DNA from: Pacificispira spongiicola
Lineage (GTDB): Bacteria > Pseudomonadota > Alphaproteobacteria > UBA8366 > Aestuariispiraceae
Length of the DNA: 64,000 nucleotides
Reading direction: 5' to 3'
NCBI RefSeq assembly: GCF_012926505.1
Contig: NZ_JABBNT010000001.1
Coordinates: 496,001 to 560,000 of the forward strand
The position numbers and the translations under genes are program-made. Position 1 is the stretch's first letter; the number at the start of each line of letters is the position of its first letter. The notes under the pieces were generated by a model that saw nothing but the letters and a program-made list of their open reading frames with translations, searched no databases and had not been told where the DNA came from. Below, one piece after another: positions 43,069 through 52,022 of this stretch.

Positions 43069-44274
43069 ATGAAGCATTTGAAGACATTGATGGCCGCTGC
43101 GACGGCCGTCCTGGCGGTCGCGGGTTCCGCGCAGGCCCAGGAAAGCATCAAGATCGGGGACATCAACCATTACAAACGACTGGCGGCCTTCGCGGAACCC
43201 TACAAGAAGGGTCTCGACCTCGCGGTCCAGCAGATCAACGACGCCGGCGGCGTTCTGGGCCGTCCGCTGGAAGTCATTTCCCGCGACGATAACGGCAAGC
43301 CGGGCGACGCGGTGAAAATCGCCGAAGAACTGATGACCCGCGACGGCACGGTCATGCTGACGGGCAGCATCCTGTCCAATGTCGGCCTCGCCATTTCGTC
43401 CCTGGCGGCGGAAAAGGGCTATATCTACCTCGCCGCCGAACCGCTGGCCGACGCGCTGGTTTGGGAATCGGGCAACCCCTACACGTTCCGCCTGCGCACC
43501 TCCACCCATGTTCAGGCCGCCATGCTGGCCGAAGAAGCGGCGAAGACCGACGCGGTTCGCTATGCCACCATCGCGCCGAACTACGCCTACGGCACGGCCG
43601 CCGTCGCCGCCTTCAAGGAAATCCTCACGAAACTAAAGCCGGACGTCGAATTCGTCGCCGAACAGTGGCCCGCCCTGTTCAAAATCGACGCCGGTGCGGA
43701 AGTCCAAGCGCTGGAAGCCGCGAAGCCGGATGCGATCTACAACGTCACCTTCGGCACCGACTTGCAGAAATTCGTGCGTGAAGGGTCGACCCGCGGCCTG
43801 TTCGAAGGCCGCAAGGTCTATGGCCTGCTGACCGGTGAACCGGAATACCTGGACCCGCTGGGCGAGGAATCGCCGGAAGGCTGGTTCGTCACGGGATATC
43901 CCTGGTACGGTCTGGAAGACGGCCCAGGTAAGAAATTCGTCGACGAATACATGGCGGCCTATCCGGATGAAACGCCGAAGGTCGGCAGCATCGTCGGCTA
44001 TATGACGATCCAGAGCATTGCCGCCGCCTTGACCAAGGCCGGTTCGACGGACACGCCCGCGCTGCTGGCGGCGTTCGAAGACCTGCAGGTCCCGAACACC
44101 CCGATGGGCGACATCATGTACCGTGGCCTCGACAACCAGTCGACGATGGGCGCCTATGTCGGCACCACGGCCATCAAGGACGGCAAGGGCGTGATGGTGG
44201 ATTGGGAATACAAGAACCCGGTCCCGTACATGCCCAGCGACGAAGAAATCAAGGCGAAGCGCCCGGCCGAATAA
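43069..44274 (+). CDS. Branched-chain-type ABC transporter substrate-binding protein (LivK-like)
   Basis: 401 aa from the ATG of MKHLKTLMAAAT. A signal peptide ends at AGSAQA-QE. The mature protein is a Peripla_BP_6 two-lobed binding protein (ESIKIGDINHYKRLAAFAEP, then INDAGGVLGRPLEVISRDD). In catabolic clusters these proteins often bind aromatic or heteroaromatic acids rather than leucine. It is followed by its permease and ATPase genes and sits directly after the AA_synth pair, so it probably imports the heteroaromatic substrate. Confidence 0.9.
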   Translation: MKHLKTLMAAATAVLAVAGSAQAQESIKIGDINHYKRLAAFAEPYKKGLDLAVQQINDAGGVLGRPLEVISRDDNGKPGDAVKIAEELMTRDGTVMLTGSILSNVGLAISSLAAEKGYIYLAAEPLADALVWESGNPYTFRLRTSTHVQAAMLAEEAAKTDAVRYATIAPNYAYGTAAVAAFKEILTKLKPDVEFVAEQWPALFKIDAGAEVQALEAAKPDAIYNVTFGTDLQKFVREGSTRGLFEGRKVYGLLTGEPEYLDPLGEESPEGWFVTGYPWYGLEDGPGKKFVDEYMAAYPDETPKVGSIVGYMTIQSIAAALTKAGSTDTPALLAAFEDLQVPNTPMGDIMYRGLDNQSTMGAYVGTTAIKDGKGVMVDWEYKNPVPYMPSDEEIKAKRPAE

Positions 44275-44295
44275 GCCGACGCCACCCTACCTGAC

Positions 44296-44336
44296 GCCGC
44301 CGCGGATCGCCGATATCCCCGGCCGTTCGCGGCGGC
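44296..44336 (+). terminator. Weak intercistronic stem-loop after the binding-protein gene
   Basis: GCCGCCGCG (44296-44304) and CGCGGCGGC (44328-44336) are perfect complements with a 23-base loop, followed by TTCTGTTT. It probably gives partial termination or mRNA protection, raising binding-protein levels over the permease. Confidence 0.45.
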
Positions 44337-44372
44337 TTCTGTTTCCAAAAACGTTTCGGGTTGATAGACGCC

Positions 44373-46232
44373 ATGGGTCTCTTTGCGGCACAGCTCATTA
44401 CCGGGCTTGCGAATGCGGCGGCTTTGTTCCTCGTCGCCTCCGGTCTTTCCTTGATATTCGGCGTCACCCGGATCGTGAACTTCGCGCATGGTTCGCTGTA
44501 TATGCTGGGCGCCTATTTCGGCGTCACCCTGATGCAGATGCTGCCCGGCGGCTTCGGCTTCTGGGGGTCGGTCCTGCTGTCCGGCCTGATCGTCGGGCTG
44601 ATCGGCGTGGTGATCGAAATCTGCGTTCTGCGTCCGGTCTATCGCGCGCCGGAACTGTTTCAACTGGTCGCCACGTTCGGCGTTATCCTGGTCATTCAGG
44701 ATCTGACGTTGATGATTTGGGGTGCCGACGATCAGATCGGCCCACGCGCGCCCGGCCTGAAATCCGTCGTCCGCATCCTGGGCGAACCCATTCCGCAATA
44801 CGACCTTGCCCTGATCGCCATCACGCCCTTCATCCTATTGGCGCTGTGGTGGCTGATCACCAAGACCCGGATCGGCATCCTGGTCCGGGCGGCGACGCAG
44901 GACCGCACCATGGTCGGCGCGCTGGGCGTCAATCAATCCTGGCTGTTCACCGGCGTGTTCTTCCTGGGCTCCGCGCTTGCCGGTTTGGGCGGCGCGATCC
45001 AGTTGCCGAAGGGCGGCGCCGACTTGTTGATGGATTTGAACATCATTTCGGCCGTCTTCGTCGTCGTCGTCATCGGCGGCATGGGATCCATTCCGGGGGC
45101 CTTCGTCGCCTCCGTTCTGATTTCCGTCCTGAACGTCTTCGGCGTCGCCTATCTACCGCAGAGCACCCTGGTCCTGATGTATGTGGTGATGGCCGTCGTC
45201 CTGCTGATCCGCCCTTACGGCCTGCTGGGACGGGAGGAAAAAGGCGGTGAGCACGGACAGGTCGGTGAACCGGACCGGCCGATCCGGCCTGCCGGACTTG
45301 TCGGGCGATCGCTGGTCGCGGCCTTGATGGTCGCCCTCGCCCTCATCCCTGTTTTCGGCAGCAACTTCACCCAGGTCCTACTGACCGACATCATCATCTT
45401 CTGCCTGTTCGCGGCCTCGCTGCAATTCATGCTCAGCACCGGCGGGCTGGTCAGTTTCGGGCATGCGGCCTATTTCGGCGGCGGCGCCTATGCCGCCGCG
45501 CTGCTGGTCACGCATGCGGGCACGCCGATGGAACTCGCCTTCCTGTTCGCGCCTTTCGCCGCCGGTCTACTGGCCATCATCTTCGGCTGGTTCTGCATCC
45601 GGTTGAGCGGCGTTTACTTCGCGATGCTGACGCTTGCCTTCAGCCAATTGGTCTGGTCCGCCGCCTTCCAATGGTACGATGTGACCGGGGGCGACGACGG
45701 GCTGGTAAACATCTGGCCGTCGGAATGGCTGTCCGGCACCACGACCTATTACTATTTCACCCTGATCGTCGGGGTCGGCGGCATCATCCTGTTGCGCCAC
45801 CTGACGCATACGCCGCTCGGCTATGCCTTGCGGGCGGGCCGTGACAGCGACCGTCAGGCGGAAGCGACCGGCATCAATGTGAAGCTGGTGCAATGGACGG
45901 GTTTCGCCGTCGCCGGGGCCTTGGCCGGTCTGGCGGGCGGATTGTTCGTCTTCTCCAAGGGATCGATCTTCCCGAACGAATTGGAAATCGCGAAAAGCTT
46001 CGACGCGCTGATCGTCGTCTTCCTGGGCGGCGTGAAGACCCTGTCCGGCGGTGTCGTCGGCGCGGCCTTCATGGACGGCGTGCGGGACTGGCTGACCCGG
46101 TTGGAATATTGGCGGCTGATCCTGGGCCTGCTGATCATCGCGGTGGTCATCATCGCCCCCAACGGAATCGTCGGCAGCCTGCGGAAAGGCGCTGAACGGC
46201 TGGGCTTCTATCGCGGGGAGTTTTCGGAATGA
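44373..46232 (+). CDS. Fused LivH-LivM branched-chain-type ABC permease
   Basis: About 619 aa from ATG 44373; a TTG at 44361 is an alternative. Residues 1 to about 290 are LivH-like (VTRIVNFAHGSLYMLGAYFG, then GAFVASVLISVLNVFG). A charged linker (REEKGGEHGQVGEPDRP) follows, then a LivM-like half (GLVSFGHAAYFGGGAYAAAL, LRAGRDSDRQAEATGIN). The two permeases are usually separate genes; here one chain makes the whole channel. The LivG gene overlaps by ATGA. Confidence 0.92.
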   Translation: MGLFAAQLITGLANAAALFLVASGLSLIFGVTRIVNFAHGSLYMLGAYFGVTLMQMLPGGFGFWGSVLLSGLIVGLIGVVIEICVLRPVYRAPELFQLVATFGVILVIQDLTLMIWGADDQIGPRAPGLKSVVRILGEPIPQYDLALIAITPFILLALWWLITKTRIGILVRAATQDRTMVGALGVNQSWLFTGVFFLGSALAGLGGAIQLPKGGADLLMDLNIISAVFVVVVIGGMGSIPGAFVASVLISVLNVFGVAYLPQSTLVLMYVVMAVVLLIRPYGLLGREEKGGEHGQVGEPDRPIRPAGLVGRSLVAALMVALALIPVFGSNFTQVLLTDIIIFCLFAASLQFMLSTGGLVSFGHAAYFGGGAYAAALLVTHAGTPMELAFLFAPFAAGLLAIIFGWFCIRLSGVYFAMLTLAFSQLVWSAAFQWYDVTGGDDGLVNIWPSEWLSGTTTYYYFTLIVGVGGIILLRHLTHTPLGYALRAGRDSDRQAEATGINVKLVQWTGFAVAGALAGLAGGLFVFSKGSIFPNELEIAKSFDALIVVFLGGVKTLSGGVVGAAFMDGVRDWLTRLEYWRLILGLLIIAVVIIAPNGIVGSLRKGAERLGFYRGEFSE

Positions 46233-47002
46233 CGGTCGTCCTGAAAGTCGAAAACCTGTCGAAACATTTCGGCGGTCTGCGCGCCGTGAACGGCGTCACA
46301 TTCGACGTTGCGCGCGGCGAGTTGAAGGCGCTGATCGGTCCCAACGGCGCGGGCAAATCGACCTGCTTCAACATGCTGATGGGTCAGTTGAAACCGTCCG
46401 CCGGACGCGTTTCCCTGAACGGCGAGGATATTACCGGCAAGCCGCCCCGCGATATCTGGCGGCGCGGCGTCGGGCGGACGTTCCAGATCACCGGCACGTA
46501 TCAAAGCATGACCGTGGCCGAAAACGTCCAGATGGCGCTGATCTCCCACCACCGGAAAATCTTCGCCATCCGTCCCTTCGCCCACAAGCTGTATCGGGAC
46601 GAGGCCCTCGCCCTGCTGGAAATCGTCGGCATGGCGGATCAGGCGGATCGGGCCTGCGCGATCCTGGCCTATGGCGATTTGAAACGTCTGGAACTGGCAA
46701 TTGCCCTGGCCAACAATCCGACGCTGCTGTTGATGGACGAACCGACGGCAGGCATGGCGCCCAAGGAACGGGAACGCCTGATGCAATTGACGGCGGATAT
46801 CGTGCGCGACCGGAATATCAGCGTCCTGTTCACCGAACACGACATGGACGTGGTCTTCGCCCATGCCCATCACATCATGGTGCTGAACCGGGGCGAGTTG
46901 ATCGCCGACGGCACGGCGGCGGAGGTCCGCAACAACGCACAGGTGCAAGAAGTCTATCTGGGCGGCGGCACCCTTTACGCGAAGGAGGACGCCCATGCTT
47001 GA
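46229..47002 (+). CDS. livG: Branched-chain-type ABC transporter ATP-binding protein (LivG-like)
   Basis: 257 aa. Walker A GPNGAGKST, a LivG-type Walker B region (LLMDEPTAGMAPKE) and the C-terminal H-loop (VLFTEHDMDVVF) are visible. The usual LSGG signature is replaced by LAYGDLKRLE, as in many LivG proteins. It overlaps the fused permease by 4 bp and LivF by 8 bp. Confidence 0.93.
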   Translation: MTVVLKVENLSKHFGGLRAVNGVTFDVARGELKALIGPNGAGKSTCFNMLMGQLKPSAGRVSLNGEDITGKPPRDIWRRGVGRTFQITGTYQSMTVAENVQMALISHHRKIFAIRPFAHKLYRDEALALLEIVGMADQADRACAILAYGDLKRLELAIALANNPTLLLMDEPTAGMAPKERERLMQLTADIVRDRNISVLFTEHDMDVVFAHAHHIMVLNRGELIADGTAAEVRNNAQVQEVYLGGGTLYAKEDAHA

Positions 47003-47696
47003 GGTATCCGGCCTGAACAGCTTCTACGGCAAGGCGCATATCCTGAACGATCTGAGCTTCACCGTCGGTCGCGGAGAGGTCGTCGCCCTGCTGGGCCGCA
47101 ACGGCGCGGGCAAGACGACCACGATGAAATCGATCATGCAGTTGGTCCATCCGAAATCCGGCGCGGTGACGTTCGAGGGCAAGGATATCGCAGGCTACAG
47201 CGCCCACCGCGTGGCCCGGATGGGCATCGGTTACGTGCCGGAGGAACGCCGCATCTTCACCGACCTGACCATCCTGGAAAACCTGGAGGTCGGTCGACAA
47301 AAGCCGCGCGAGGATGCGCCCGTCTGGACCGTGGACGCGCTGTTCGAAATCTTCCCGAACCTGTCCGAACGCCGCAACAACCGCGGCAAGGCCATGTCCG
47401 GCGGCGAACAGCAGATGTTGACCATCGCCCGCACGCTGATGGGCAATCCGAAACTGTTGCTGCTGGACGAACCGTCCGAAGGGATCGCGCCCGTGATCGT
47501 GGAGCAGATGGCGAAAACCATCCTGCGCTTCAAACGCGAGGGCCTGACCGTCGTGATTTCGGAGCAGAACCTGCATTTCGCCGGGATCGTTGCGGACCGG
47601 GCGATAATCATCGAAAGTGGCGTCAAGAAATTCGACGGCAGTTTTTCCGAATTGGAAAAGTCGCCGGAAATCCGGGATGCCTACCTGTCCGTATAG
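46995..47696 (+). CDS. livF: Branched-chain-type ABC transporter ATP-binding protein (LivF-like)
   Basis: 233 aa. Walker A GRNGAGKTT, signature MSGGEQQML, Walker B LLLDEPSEGIAP and H-loop VVISEQNLHF are in order. With LivG it forms the ATPase dimer of the importer. It is followed by a MarR regulator after a 36-bp gap. Confidence 0.93.
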   Translation: MLEVSGLNSFYGKAHILNDLSFTVGRGEVVALLGRNGAGKTTTMKSIMQLVHPKSGAVTFEGKDIAGYSAHRVARMGIGYVPEERRIFTDLTILENLEVGRQKPREDAPVWTVDALFEIFPNLSERRNNRGKAMSGGEQQMLTIARTLMGNPKLLLLDEPSEGIAPVIVEQMAKTILRFKREGLTVVISEQNLHFAGIVADRAIIIESGVKKFDGSFSELEKSPEIRDAYLSV

Positions 47697-47732
47697 GAAG
47701 GGAGGGGCGAAAGCGGAAATTGAGGAAACAAC

Positions 47733-48212
47733 GTGAAGAACGATGCCGAAGGCGCAGGCGGGCCGATCCCGGAAGACAGCGGGGAAACCGATGCGAAACC
47801 GGATCACGGCTATATCCTCGATGAGCAGATCGGATATTTGCTGCGCAAGGCCTATCAGCGCAACGCGGTGATCTTTTCCGAAAATATCCAGGACCTGACC
47901 CCGACGCAGTTCGCCGTCATGGCGCGGCTGACGGAATTGGGGTCCGTCTCGCAAAACCAGCTTGGCCGGACGGTCGGGCTGGACGTCGCCACGACAAAGG
48001 GCGTTGTGGACCGTCTGAACGCCAGGGGTCTTGTTCACACTGAAAAAGACCCGGTCGATCGTCGGCGGCAGTTGATTTCCCTGACCGAAGACGGCTGGCG
48101 GCATTTCACGGAGAATGCCCCGCGCGGCATTCACGTTTCCGACCAAACCGTCGCGCCCCTGACCCAGGCCGAACGGCGCAATTTCATGCGTCTTCTGAAG
48201 AAAATTCTCTAA
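47733..48212 (+). CDS. MarR-family transcriptional regulator
   Basis: 159 aa from GTG with TGAGGAAAC upstream. The winged helix spans about residues 55-120 (LGSVSQNQLGRTVGLDVATT, then DPVDRRRQLISLT in the wing). It ends the plus-strand gene string of the heteroaromatic locus. MarR proteins typically bind 16-20-bp palindromes over promoters and are released by aromatic acids or their CoA esters. It is the best candidate for the repeated TTTGYATACWAACGA operator; no other regulator lies within that locus. Confidence 0.92.
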   Translation: MKNDAEGAGGPIPEDSGETDAKPDHGYILDEQIGYLLRKAYQRNAVIFSENIQDLTPTQFAVMARLTELGSVSQNQLGRTVGLDVATTKGVVDRLNARGLVHTEKDPVDRRRQLISLTEDGWRHFTENAPRGIHVSDQTVAPLTQAERRNFMRLLKKIL

Positions 48213-48341
48213 CCCGCCCGCCGATACAAACCAAAGAGTGACTTGATGCCCCGCGAGCCGTCGCGGCGGCAAAGGACGGCATGTACGATGAATCCCCATT
48301 GACGCCGATTTCAAAACGATGCAACTATACGACCGTTCAAC

Positions 48342-48371
48342 AAGCATCGTCCCTTGCGATGGGCGATGCTT
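48342..48371. promoter_or_regulatory. Inverted repeat before the TMADH-like operon
   Basis: AAGCATCG (48342-48349) and CGATGCTT (48364-48371) are exact complements, and CCC/GGG extend the stem inward past one bulge. It lies 46 bp before the ATG of the flavoprotein gene in a 205-bp gap. It could be an operator for the MarR or downstream TetR regulator, or an RNA hairpin; no T-run follows. Confidence 0.4.
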
Positions 48372-48417
48372 CGGGGGGAACTCGTCGCATTCAACTTCAG
48401 TTTGGTAAGGGCGTCGC

Positions 48418-50490
48418 ATGGAACGGAACCCGCGGTATGATGTGTTGTTTGAGCCGGTCCAGATCGGACCGAAGGTCGCGCCCAATCGATTCTATCAAGT
48501 GCCGCATGCCTCCGGCATGACCAATGCGAATCCGCGCGTTCGGGCGGCCTTTCGCGGCATGAAGGCGGAAGGCGGTTGGGGCGTCGTGTCGACCGGGGCC
48601 TGTTCCGTCCATCCGTCGTCGGATGACAGCCCCTTCCCCTTTGCCACGCTGTGGGACGATGCGGATATCCGCGCCCATGTTGCGATGACGGATGCCGTGC
48701 ACGAACATGGCGCCTTGGCGGCGGTCGAATTGTGGCACGGCGGCGCGGCGGCGGTGAACCGCACCAGCCGCGACGCGCCCCTGTCCCCGTCCGGCGTGCC
48801 CTGGATGGCGACGCATGTCGGGTTCATGTCCTCCGCGCGGCCGAAGGTGATGGACCAGGGCGATATCCGCGACCTGATCCGCTGGCATGCGGAAGCCGCG
48901 AAACGCGCCGAAAGTGCCGGGTTCGATATCCTCTATGTCTATGCCGGAATGGGCTATCTGCCCTATCAGTTCCTGTTGAGCAGCTGTAACAAACGCACCG
49001 ACGCCTATGGCGGCAATGCGCGCAATCGTGTCCGGCTTGTGGAAGAACTGATCGACGCGGTTCGCGAGGCGACCCAGGGGCGTTGTGCGGTCGCCCTGCG
49101 CATTTCCCTGCAGGAATTGCGATCCATGCCGTCCGACAATGCGGAATCCGAAGGACATGAGATCATCGGCTTGCTCAAGGACGCGCCGGATCTGTTCGAT
49201 GTGAAGATGGATTATTCCACGACCGACTGTTCGCCGTCCCGCTTTTCCCCGGAGGGCAGCCACGAACCCATCGTCGATTTCGTGAAGACCGTCACCGACA
49301 AGCCGGTCGTCGGCGTCGGTCGTTTCACCTCCCCCGACACGATGGTGGGGATGGTCAAGCGGGGGGTGCTGGACCTGATCGGCGGCGCGCGTCCGTCGAT
49401 CGCCGACCCCTTCCTGCCCAAGAAGATCGCAGAGGGCCGCGAGGACGAAATCCGCGAATGCATCGGCTGCAACATCTGTATTTCGTCCTGGCATGACGGC
49501 GTCTGGGTCCGCTGTACGCAGAACCCGACGGCCGGGGAAGAATGGCGGCGCGGCTGGCACCCCGAAAACGTCAAACAGGACGCGGCGGGATCGGCGCTGG
49601 TCATCGGCGGCGGGCCGTCGGGACTGGAAGCGGCGCTGACATTGGCGCGGCGCGGCTTCACGGTATCCGTTGCGGAACGGGCGCGGGACTTCGGCGGTCG
49701 GCTGCTGTGGGAATCCGGCCTGCCCGGACTGCGGCAATGGTCCCGTGTGGTGGACTACCGGCTGGGCCAACTGCGTCGGATGCCCAATGTTTCCCTCTAT
49801 GCGGAAAGCGATCTTTCCGCGTCGGAAGCGGTGGAATTCGGGGCCGATCACATCGTCGTCGCGACAGGCGCGAAATGGACGAAAATCCTGTGCGGCGCGA
49901 ACGAAATTCCGGGCGGCATGCTGGACGGGCCGACGGTTTATACCCCCGACGATCTGGCGGCCGGATCGCAGATCGAAGGGCCCGTCGCCGTCTTCGATTT
50001 CGACAATTACTATATGGGATCCGCCGTCGCCTTGGCGCTTGCCGCGCAAAATCTGGACACGACCTACATCACCACGGCGGGCGCCCCGGCGGCCTGGGGC
50101 ATCATGACCAACGAACAGCCGCAGGTTTCGCAGGCGTTCCGGGAAGCCGGGGTCCGGTATCGCACATTGGAAATCGTCCAGGCATTCGACGGCCGGACAC
50201 TGTCCCTGCAACAGATCTTCAGCGGCGAACATCGCGACATCGCCGTTCGGTCCGTCGTGATCGTCGGTCAGCGTGCGGGAAATACGGACCTGTACGACGC
50301 GCTGAAAGCCGAAGCGCCGCAGCAATCCGTCGTTCTGACCGGTGACGCGAACGCGCCGGGTGCGATTGCCCATGCCGTTTATCAAGGACACAAGACGGCG
50401 CGCGACCTTGGGCGTGCCGCCGAGTCCATCGACGTGCGCCGAGACTTCCCCCTGGTGCCGGACATGTCCCGATTGGAGGCCGCCGAATGA
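48418..50490 (+). CDS. Trimethylamine dehydrogenase-like Fe-S flavoprotein (NADH:flavin oxidoreductase family)
   Basis: 690 aa, closely similar in layout to trimethylamine and dimethylamine dehydrogenases: an FMN TIM barrel (about 1-340), a [4Fe-4S] site with C348, C351, C354 and C366 (ECIGCNICISS), and nucleotide-binding domains (VIGGGPSGLEAA near 395). NRFYQVPHAS has Ala31 where TMADH has Cys30, which links FMN covalently, so FMN is non-covalent here. By alignment from memory, the TMADH His172 position is Met, and the Tyr60 of the substrate bowl is Ala. Trimethylamine is therefore an unlikely substrate; another methylated amine or betaine-derived compound is more plausible. It overlaps the MttB-like gene as ATGA. 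Confidence 0.88.
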   Translation: MERNPRYDVLFEPVQIGPKVAPNRFYQVPHASGMTNANPRVRAAFRGMKAEGGWGVVSTGACSVHPSSDDSPFPFATLWDDADIRAHVAMTDAVHEHGALAAVELWHGGAAAVNRTSRDAPLSPSGVPWMATHVGFMSSARPKVMDQGDIRDLIRWHAEAAKRAESAGFDILYVYAGMGYLPYQFLLSSCNKRTDAYGGNARNRVRLVEELIDAVREATQGRCAVALRISLQELRSMPSDNAESEGHEIIGLLKDAPDLFDVKMDYSTTDCSPSRFSPEGSHEPIVDFVKTVTDKPVVGVGRFTSPDTMVGMVKRGVLDLIGGARPSIADPFLPKKIAEGREDEIRECIGCNICISSWHDGVWVRCTQNPTAGEEWRRGWHPENVKQDAAGSALVIGGGPSGLEAALTLARRGFTVSVAERARDFGGRLLWESGLPGLRQWSRVVDYRLGQLRRMPNVSLYAESDLSASEAVEFGADHIVVATGAKWTKILCGANEIPGGMLDGPTVYTPDDLAAGSQIEGPVAVFDFDNYYMGSAVALALAAQNLDTTYITTAGAPAAWGIMTNEQPQVSQAFREAGVRYRTLEIVQAFDGRTLSLQQIFSGEHRDIAVRSVVIVGQRAGNTDLYDALKAEAPQQSVVLTGDANAPGAIAHAVYQGHKTARDLGRAAESIDVRRDFPLVPDMSRLEAAE

Positions 50491-52007
50491 CCGCCACCGG
50501 CCGCCGCCGTCCCCGCGCGCCGAGATCGACCGGCCTCAATCAGGCTGCCTTCGGCCAGCGTGTCCGACCCTATGCCCCGGTTCGCGTGATAAGCCTGGAT
50601 CAGGTTGAAGCGATCCATCAGGCGGCCCTGCGCGTCCTGTCGGTAATCGGCATTCGCGTGCTCGATCCAACGGCGCGCAGCCTGTACGCGCAGGCCGGGG
50701 CGACCATCATCGAAGACCGGGTCCGCCTTGACCCCGCGATGATCGAAGGCCTGCTGAAAACCGTCCCGGAAAGTTTCACGCTGTCGGCGCGCAACCCGAT
50801 CCACGACGTTGTCGTCGGCGGCGATGTCTGTGTTTACACCTCCGTCGGCGGCCCGGCCTATGTCATGGACAATGACCGCGGGCGGCGCGACGGCACATTC
50901 GCGGAAATGTGTGATTTTATGCGTCTGGTGCAGAGTCTGAACGTCCTTCACCAGGAAGGCGGCGGCCCCTTCGAACCGATGGACCTGCCCGCCAATACGC
51001 GCCATCTGGACATCTACCGCGCGCAGATCACCCTGGTCGACAAGACGTGGCAGGGTCAGACCCTGGGCCGCGCGCGCACCATGGACGGGATCGAACTGGC
51101 GGCTTTGTCCCTTGGAACCACGCCGGATGGCTTGAAGGACCGCCCGGTGCTGGTCGGCGTCATCAACACCAATTCGCCGCTACAGCTCGACATCCCGATG
51201 GCCGAAGGCCTGATCGCGATGGCGGAACACGGGCAGCCCGTGGCGATCACCCCCTTCACTCTGGCGGGGGCGATGGCGCCGGTGACGATCGGCGGCGCGC
51301 TGACACAGCAACATGCGGAAGCGATGGCCGTGATCGCCCTGACCCAGATCGTGCGGCCCGGCGCGCCGGTTCTGTATGGCGGGTTCACGTCGAATGTCGA
51401 TATGCGCACCGGCTCCCCGGCTTTCGGCACGCCGGAATATATGAAGGCCGCCCAGGCCTCCGGCCAGTTGGCGCGGCGGATCGGCGTGCCCTTCCGGTCG
51501 TCCAACGTCACGGCGGCGAACGATGTCGATGCCCAGGCCGCTTACGAATCTCAGATGGCCCTGTTCGGCGCGTTGATGGGCGGTTGTCACCTTCTGGAAC
51601 ACGGGGCGGGCTGGATGCACGGCGGATTGACCGCCAGCTTCGAAAAACTGATCCTCGACGCCGAACTGCTGCAGATGATGGATGCCTATTTCGAACCGAT
51701 TCGGACGGATGCGGACTCCCTCGCGCTCGACGCCATAGAGGAAGCCGGACCCGGCGGTCATTTCTTCGGTACCGCCCATACGATGGACCGCTACGGAAAG
51801 GCGTTCCATACGCCGCTACTGTCGAATTGGGACAATTATCCGACCTGGCTGGACAAGGGCGGCATCGACGCCCGGACCCGCGCGCATCAGGTTTGGACGG
51901 CCCTGCTGAAAGACTATGAACAACCGCCGCTCGACCCCGGAATTGCGGAAGCGATCGACGCCTATGTCGCCCGCCGCAAGGAAGAGGGCGGCGCGCCGAT
52001 GAACTGA
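50487..52007 (+). CDS. Trimethylamine methyltransferase family protein (MttB-like, no pyrrolysine)
   Basis: 506 aa. It belongs to the MttB superfamily (TIM barrel) but reads through without an in-frame UAG, so it is a non-pyrrolysine member, like the glycine-betaine methyltransferases (MtgB). Those move a methyl group from a quaternary amine to a corrinoid protein. No corrinoid protein or RamA-like activator is in the window. The gene is coupled to the TMADH-like flavoprotein, so the two probably act on successive methyl groups or on the same amine. The acceptor is unknown. Confidence 0.88.
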   Translation: MTATGRRRPRAPRSTGLNQAAFGQRVRPYAPVRVISLDQVEAIHQAALRVLSVIGIRVLDPTARSLYAQAGATIIEDRVRLDPAMIEGLLKTVPESFTLSARNPIHDVVVGGDVCVYTSVGGPAYVMDNDRGRRDGTFAEMCDFMRLVQSLNVLHQEGGGPFEPMDLPANTRHLDIYRAQITLVDKTWQGQTLGRARTMDGIELAALSLGTTPDGLKDRPVLVGVINTNSPLQLDIPMAEGLIAMAEHGQPVAITPFTLAGAMAPVTIGGALTQQHAEAMAVIALTQIVRPGAPVLYGGFTSNVDMRTGSPAFGTPEYMKAAQASGQLARRIGVPFRSSNVTAANDVDAQAAYESQMALFGALMGGCHLLEHGAGWMHGGLTASFEKLILDAELLQMMDAYFEPIRTDADSLALDAIEEAGPGGHFFGTAHTMDRYGKAFHTPLLSNWDNYPTWLDKGGIDARTRAHQVWTALLKDYEQPPLDPGIAEAIDAYVARRKEEGGAPMN

Positions 52008-52022
52008 GGATCGGGGAGCGAT

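Noticed and set aside
48397-50391. Minus-strand open frame opposite the TMADH-like gene
   Set aside because: No family resemblance; the opposite strand has complete FMN, Fe-S and nucleotide-binding motifs.
50487-52007. Possible pyrrolysine (UAG) codon in the MttB-like gene
   Set aside because: The frame reads through full length without an in-frame UAG, so it is a non-pyrrolysine member.
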